A stretch of 9,344 bases of DNA from DAOVRL01 sp964459805 (GTDB lineage: Bacteria; Planctomycetota; Phycisphaerae; Sedimentisphaerales; Anaerobacaceae). A program made the translations under genes and the position numbers. The DNA lies in NCBI GenBank assembly GCA_964459805.1, contig CAYWOD010000138.1, positions 1 to 9,344 on the forward strand, written 5' to 3'. The notes below the pieces were generated by a model. That model was given only the letters and a program-made list of their open reading frames with translations, had not been told where the DNA came from and did not search any database. Positions 7,149-9,344 of this stretch are shown in pieces. Each line of letters starts with the position of its first letter. Within the stretch, counting starts at the first letter, position 1.

Positions 7149-7231
7149 GGAAAACGGAGGTTTCCCAGATGCAATTTGGATGCGGCGCACAGAAACTGTG
7201 CGCAGGTACCTGGTTGGCCTGATCGCCGCCA
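7149..7231 (+). promoter_or_regulatory. Possible structured 5' leader with an upstream ORF, ahead of the PEP-CTERM gene
   Basis: Four hairpins can form one after another. GGAAA pairs with TTTCC (7149-7165), and CCAGAT with ATTTGG (7165-7179, including one G-U pair; it shares C7165 with the first). GCGCACAG pairs with CTGTGCGC around an AAA loop (7185-7203, perfect). TGG..GGC pairs with GCC.CCA (7211-7231). A 10-bp palindrome CAGGTACCTG (7203-7212) could compete with the last two. The series ends 10 bases before the AAGGGGAG ribosome site of the gene at 7255. A 17-codon frame (7169-7222, MQFGCGAQKLCAGTWLA, TGA) starts 8 bp after a GGAGG. I do not recognise a known riboswitch. The 8-bp stem is the most secure element. 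Confidence 0.35.
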
Positions 7232-7254
7232 TACAAACAAAAGGGGAGTGTGTG

Positions 7255-7779
7255 ATGAAAACAAAAATCCTTGCAGGACTAATCCTTGTATTCTTCCTGA
7301 CCGCCGCTGGTTTTGCTTCGCTCAAAACGACTATCATCTACGAAACCCGCCCGCTTAGCGGTGACCCGAACGGACCGGCCAGATGGCAATATACCTACGA
7401 CGTAACCAATATCAGCTTGACCAAGCCAATTGTGGAGTTTACTATCTGGTTTGATTATGGGCTTTATGAGAATCTTGCCATCGAGACCCCGGCCACGCCG
7501 GCCGGCTGGGACCAGATAGTCTGGCAGCCCGAACCTGTCCTGCTCGATGACGGCGGATATGATGCAAAGGGATTAGGCGCGGGTATCGGCGTGGGCCAGA
7601 GAGTCAGCGGATTCGCGCTGAGCTTCGACTGGCTTGGCGTCAGCGAGCCGGGCCCGCAGTTCTATGAGATTATCGACCCGGCGACCCTCGAGACGATTGA
7701 CTCGGGGATGACTATCCCCGAGCCTGCAACGCTGCTGCTGCTTGGCCTCGGCGGCTTGTTTCTGCGAAGGAGACAATAG
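7255..7779 (+). CDS. Exported PEP-CTERM sorting-domain protein of unknown function
   Basis: A 174-residue exported protein. Residues 1-21 form a signal peptide (MKTKI, a hydrophobic run, then AAGFA before SLK). The middle is beta-rich with no cysteines or catalytic signature (WQYTYDVTNISL, VEFTIWFDYGLYENLAIETP), resembling surface or sheath-like PEP-CTERM proteins rather than an enzyme. The C-terminus (about 155-174) is a classic PEP-CTERM tail: PEPAT, a Leu/Gly-rich transmembrane stretch, then RRRQ. In this family the tail is processed by an exosortase; none is encoded here. The start is ATG 7255, because AAGGGGAG (7241-7248) lies 6 bp upstream and the signal peptide begins there. The frame stays open to 7129, but that extension has no leader-like character. 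The role of the mature protein is unknown. Confidence 0.88.
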   Translation: MKTKILAGLILVFFLTAAGFASLKTTIIYETRPLSGDPNGPARWQYTYDVTNISLTKPIVEFTIWFDYGLYENLAIETPATPAGWDQIVWQPEPVLLDDGGYDAKGLGAGIGVGQRVSGFALSFDWLGVSEPGPQFYEIIDPATLETIDSGMTIPEPATLLLLGLGGLFLRRRQ

Positions 7780-7888
7780 GCGCAAAGACGCGAAGGCACA
7801 AGCAGAGACTAGAACGGATGTATCCTGTTACCTTGGTGGCCTGGGGCCTTAATGGCAGAGCAAGTGAAGAGAATTGAGGGAGCGCAAA

Positions 7889-9310
7889 ATGAGCGGAAAA
7901 GTAAATCTGGAAACCTGGGTAGTGACGTGGTTATTCCTATCCGTCATTGTGCTGCAAGCCCAGGCCGGGTCAATTGTTGGCTGGGGGTACAACAGCAATG
8001 GTCAAGCGACACCGCCTGAAGGCAACGACTTTGTGGCCATCGCCGCAGGCGCCCAGTTCAGTCTTGGTCTAAAAGCCGATGGCTCCATCCTCGGCAGGGG
8101 AACCAATATCTATGGTCAGTGCGATGTGCCATATCCTAATAGCGAATTTGCCGCCATCGCCGCAGGAGGCGTCCATAGTCTTGGGCTCAGAGATGGTGGA
8201 TCCGTCACTGCCTGGGGAGACAACCGCCATGGCCAGGGCAATGTTCCTTCGCCCAATAGTGATTTCGTCGCCATCGCCGCAGGAGGCGTCCATAGTCTTG
8301 GGCTGCGACATGATGGATCTATCGTCGCCTGGGGAGACAACCACCTTGCCCAGTGCAGTATTCCTTTACCCAATAGCGGTTTCATTACCATCTCGGCAGG
8401 TTATTGGTACAGTCTTGGCCTCAAGACAGATGGCGCCGTAGTTGCTTGGGGAGACAACAACTATGGCCAGTGCGATGCCCCTTCGCCTGATAGTGGTTTC
8501 ATCGCCATCTCCGCAGGCAGTGGGCACTGTCTGGGCCTTAAGGCCGATGGGTCTATCGTCGCCTGGGGAGACAACCGCTTTGGCCAGTGCAATATTCCTT
8601 CCCCCAATAGCGGTTTTATCACCATCTCCGCAGGCCATCTGCATAGTCTCGGCCTGAAAAATGATGGCTCTATCGCTACCTGGGGAGCGAACTTCGATGG
8701 CCAGTGCGATGTGCCATCTCCAAATAGCGGCTTTGTCGCCATGGCCGCAGGAGGCTATCATAGTCTTGCCTTAAGGGCAACAAAGCCAGAACTCGGGATT
8801 GTGGACAAAAGACGGATTGACCGGACTGTGTTTGAATACGACTGTAATGCGACTTTTCAGAATCTCTGGCCCTTTGCAGTTAAGAATCTGCAATTGGAGA
8901 TGGTGCAGGGATCCGGGAATATGACGATAATTGATCCATTGGTTGACTTTGGCGATACCGAGCTTGAAACACTGGGATGGGTTACAAGTACGGATACATG
9001 CACGTTTCAGGTGGACCGCTCGATGCCGATAGACCCATACGAAGTAGTCTGGAAGGTCAGATGTGAGAAGGTGATTACCGGCCAGCAGATGGAGTTGACG
9101 GTTGCCGGCGTCGAATCTCCGACTTCAGCAAGTCCGGCCGGCAGCTTCATGATGTTTGATGAGATTCCCGATTTCGGTGATTTGGCGGAATTGAGCAGCC
9201 AATGGCTCTGGACCGGGCCGGAGGGCGGAATTGAGGAGGATGTTGTGCCGGACGGCAGAATAGATCTGGCGGACTTTGCGGAGTTTGCCCGGAAGTGGGG
9301 ACGAAATTGA
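7889..9310 (+). CDS. Secreted RCC1-like beta-propeller protein with dockerin-like C-terminus
   Basis: A 473-residue exported protein. Residues 1-26 are a signal peptide ending AQA. Residues 27-298 are seven tandem RCC1-type units (38 residues for the first, 39 for the rest) built on GSIVAWGDNxxGQCxxPSPNSGFxxIxAGxxHSLGLKxD. Seven units suit one closed seven-bladed propeller. They are shorter than the roughly 50-residue blades of eukaryotic RCC1, and a role in nucleotide exchange is not implied. Residues 299 to about 427 look like a beta-sandwich domain (VFEYDCNATFQNLWPFAVKN...). Residues 428-473 hold a dockerin-like pair of helices with D-rich loops (DFGDLAELSSQWL ... DGRIDLADFAEFARKW). The start is ATG 7889, because GAGGGAG (7876-7882) lies 6 bp upstream; a TTG at 7874 overlaps that site. 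Probably an extracellular binding or adhesion protein; the partner is unknown. Confidence 0.88.
   Translation: MSGKVNLETWVVTWLFLSVIVLQAQAGSIVGWGYNSNGQATPPEGNDFVAIAAGAQFSLGLKADGSILGRGTNIYGQCDVPYPNSEFAAIAAGGVHSLGLRDGGSVTAWGDNRHGQGNVPSPNSDFVAIAAGGVHSLGLRHDGSIVAWGDNHLAQCSIPLPNSGFITISAGYWYSLGLKTDGAVVAWGDNNYGQCDAPSPDSGFIAISAGSGHCLGLKADGSIVAWGDNRFGQCNIPSPNSGFITISAGHLHSLGLKNDGSIATWGANFDGQCDVPSPNSGFVAMAAGGYHSLALRATKPELGIVDKRRIDRTVFEYDCNATFQNLWPFAVKNLQLEMVQGSGNMTIIDPLVDFGDTELETLGWVTSTDTCTFQVDRSMPIDPYEVVWKVRCEKVITGQQMELTVAGVESPTSASPAGSFMMFDEIPDFGDLAELSSQWLWTGPEGGIEEDVVPDGRIDLADFAEFARKWGRN
7967..8782 (+). repeat. Seven tandem 117-bp repeats encoding RCC1-like blades
   Basis: The unit period is 117 bp (114 bp for the first). 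Units start at 7967, 8081, 8198, 8315, 8432, 8549 and 8666. Units are alike at DNA as well as protein level. The block 8152-8187 recurs exactly at 8269-8304 (36 bp, offset 117), and GCCTGGGGAGACAAC recurs in four successive units. Such identity over synonymous sites suggests recent duplication or gene conversion. Low stop density across the array leaves long open frames on the antisense strand, which are by-products. Confidence 0.9.
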
Positions 9311-9330
9311 GAATTGGGTAGGCCATCCCC

Positions 9331-9344
9331 AAGCTGCGCTTGAG
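9331..9344 (+). other. Hairpin cut by the window edge, possible terminator of the RCC1-like gene
   Basis: CAAGC-TGC-GCTTG (9330-9341) forms a perfect 5-bp stem 20 bp after the stop codon at 9310. The upstream side continues with CCC, so the stem might lengthen if the missing sequence carries G residues. A T-run, if any, would lie outside the window. Confidence 0.2.

Noticed and set aside
7149..7231. Leader as a cyclic-di-GMP, cobalamin or other known riboswitch
   Set aside because: The conserved core sequences of those classes as I know them are absent; only generic hairpins are visible.
7129..7254. N-terminal extension of the PEP-CTERM protein to 7129
   Set aside because: It would bury the signal peptide; ATG 7255 has an AAGGGGAG site at ideal spacing.
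7834..7850. GGCC-TGG-GGCC hairpin between the PEP-CTERM and RCC1-like genes as a terminator
   Set aside because: Only a 4-bp stem and no T-run follows, so it is too weak to call.
8069..8761. Several overlapping minus-strand frames opposite the RCC1-like gene
   Set aside because: They come from the 117-bp tandem repeats lacking stops in other frames; the sense frame has signal peptide, domain pattern and ribosome site.
7967..8782. Regular repeats as a CRISPR array
   Set aside because: The period is 117 bp, in frame and protein-coding, with no short repeat-spacer alternation.

Overview
The window looks like a chromosomal segment of a Planctomycetota bacterium, probably Phycisphaerae-like. This is inferred from protein style, not from a marker gene. 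One exported protein ends in a PEP-CTERM sorting tail. Another pairs short 39-residue RCC1 repeats with a C-terminal dockerin-like (EF-hand-like) module of the ..DGRIDLADFAEFARKW type common in that phylum. The envelope is diderm, since a complete tripartite RND efflux system with an outer-membrane lipoprotein is present.

Left edge (1-52, minus strand): the first 17 codons of a gene that runs out of the window, possibly a GNAT-type acetyltransferase. Positions 53-315 are non-coding, with weak promoter candidates and a 13-bp direct repeat, and no convincing terminator for the operon that ends there.

Efflux operon (6898 down to 316, minus strand): tetR/cerR-like regulator, then outer-membrane factor lipoprotein, membrane-fusion protein, and RND permease. 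The genes are packed tightly: an ATGA overlap, a 14-bp gap, then a TAA stop directly abutting a GTG start. The regulator start is best placed at 6898, because an AGGAG site sits 7 bp ahead of it. Just upstream a promoter (TTGACT, 17 bp, TAAACT) is overlaid by a 29-bp imperfect palindrome (6924-6952), which fits autorepression of the whole operon by its first gene product.

Centre (6960-7254): a divergent intergenic region with three AAAATGG repeats, a weak plus-strand promoter candidate and a leader that can fold into four consecutive hairpins. The leader also contains a 17-codon upstream ORF with its own GGAGG site. Both lie ahead of the PEP-CTERM gene at 7255.

Right half (plus strand): a 174-residue PEP-CTERM protein (7255-7779), then a 473-residue secreted seven-repeat RCC1-like propeller protein with a dockerin-like tail (7889-9310). 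These two are probably surface or secreted proteins unrelated to the pump. I see no tRNA, rRNA, CRISPR array, insertion sequence or phage gene. The least-explained parts are the structured leader with its upstream ORF and the homogenised propeller repeats.
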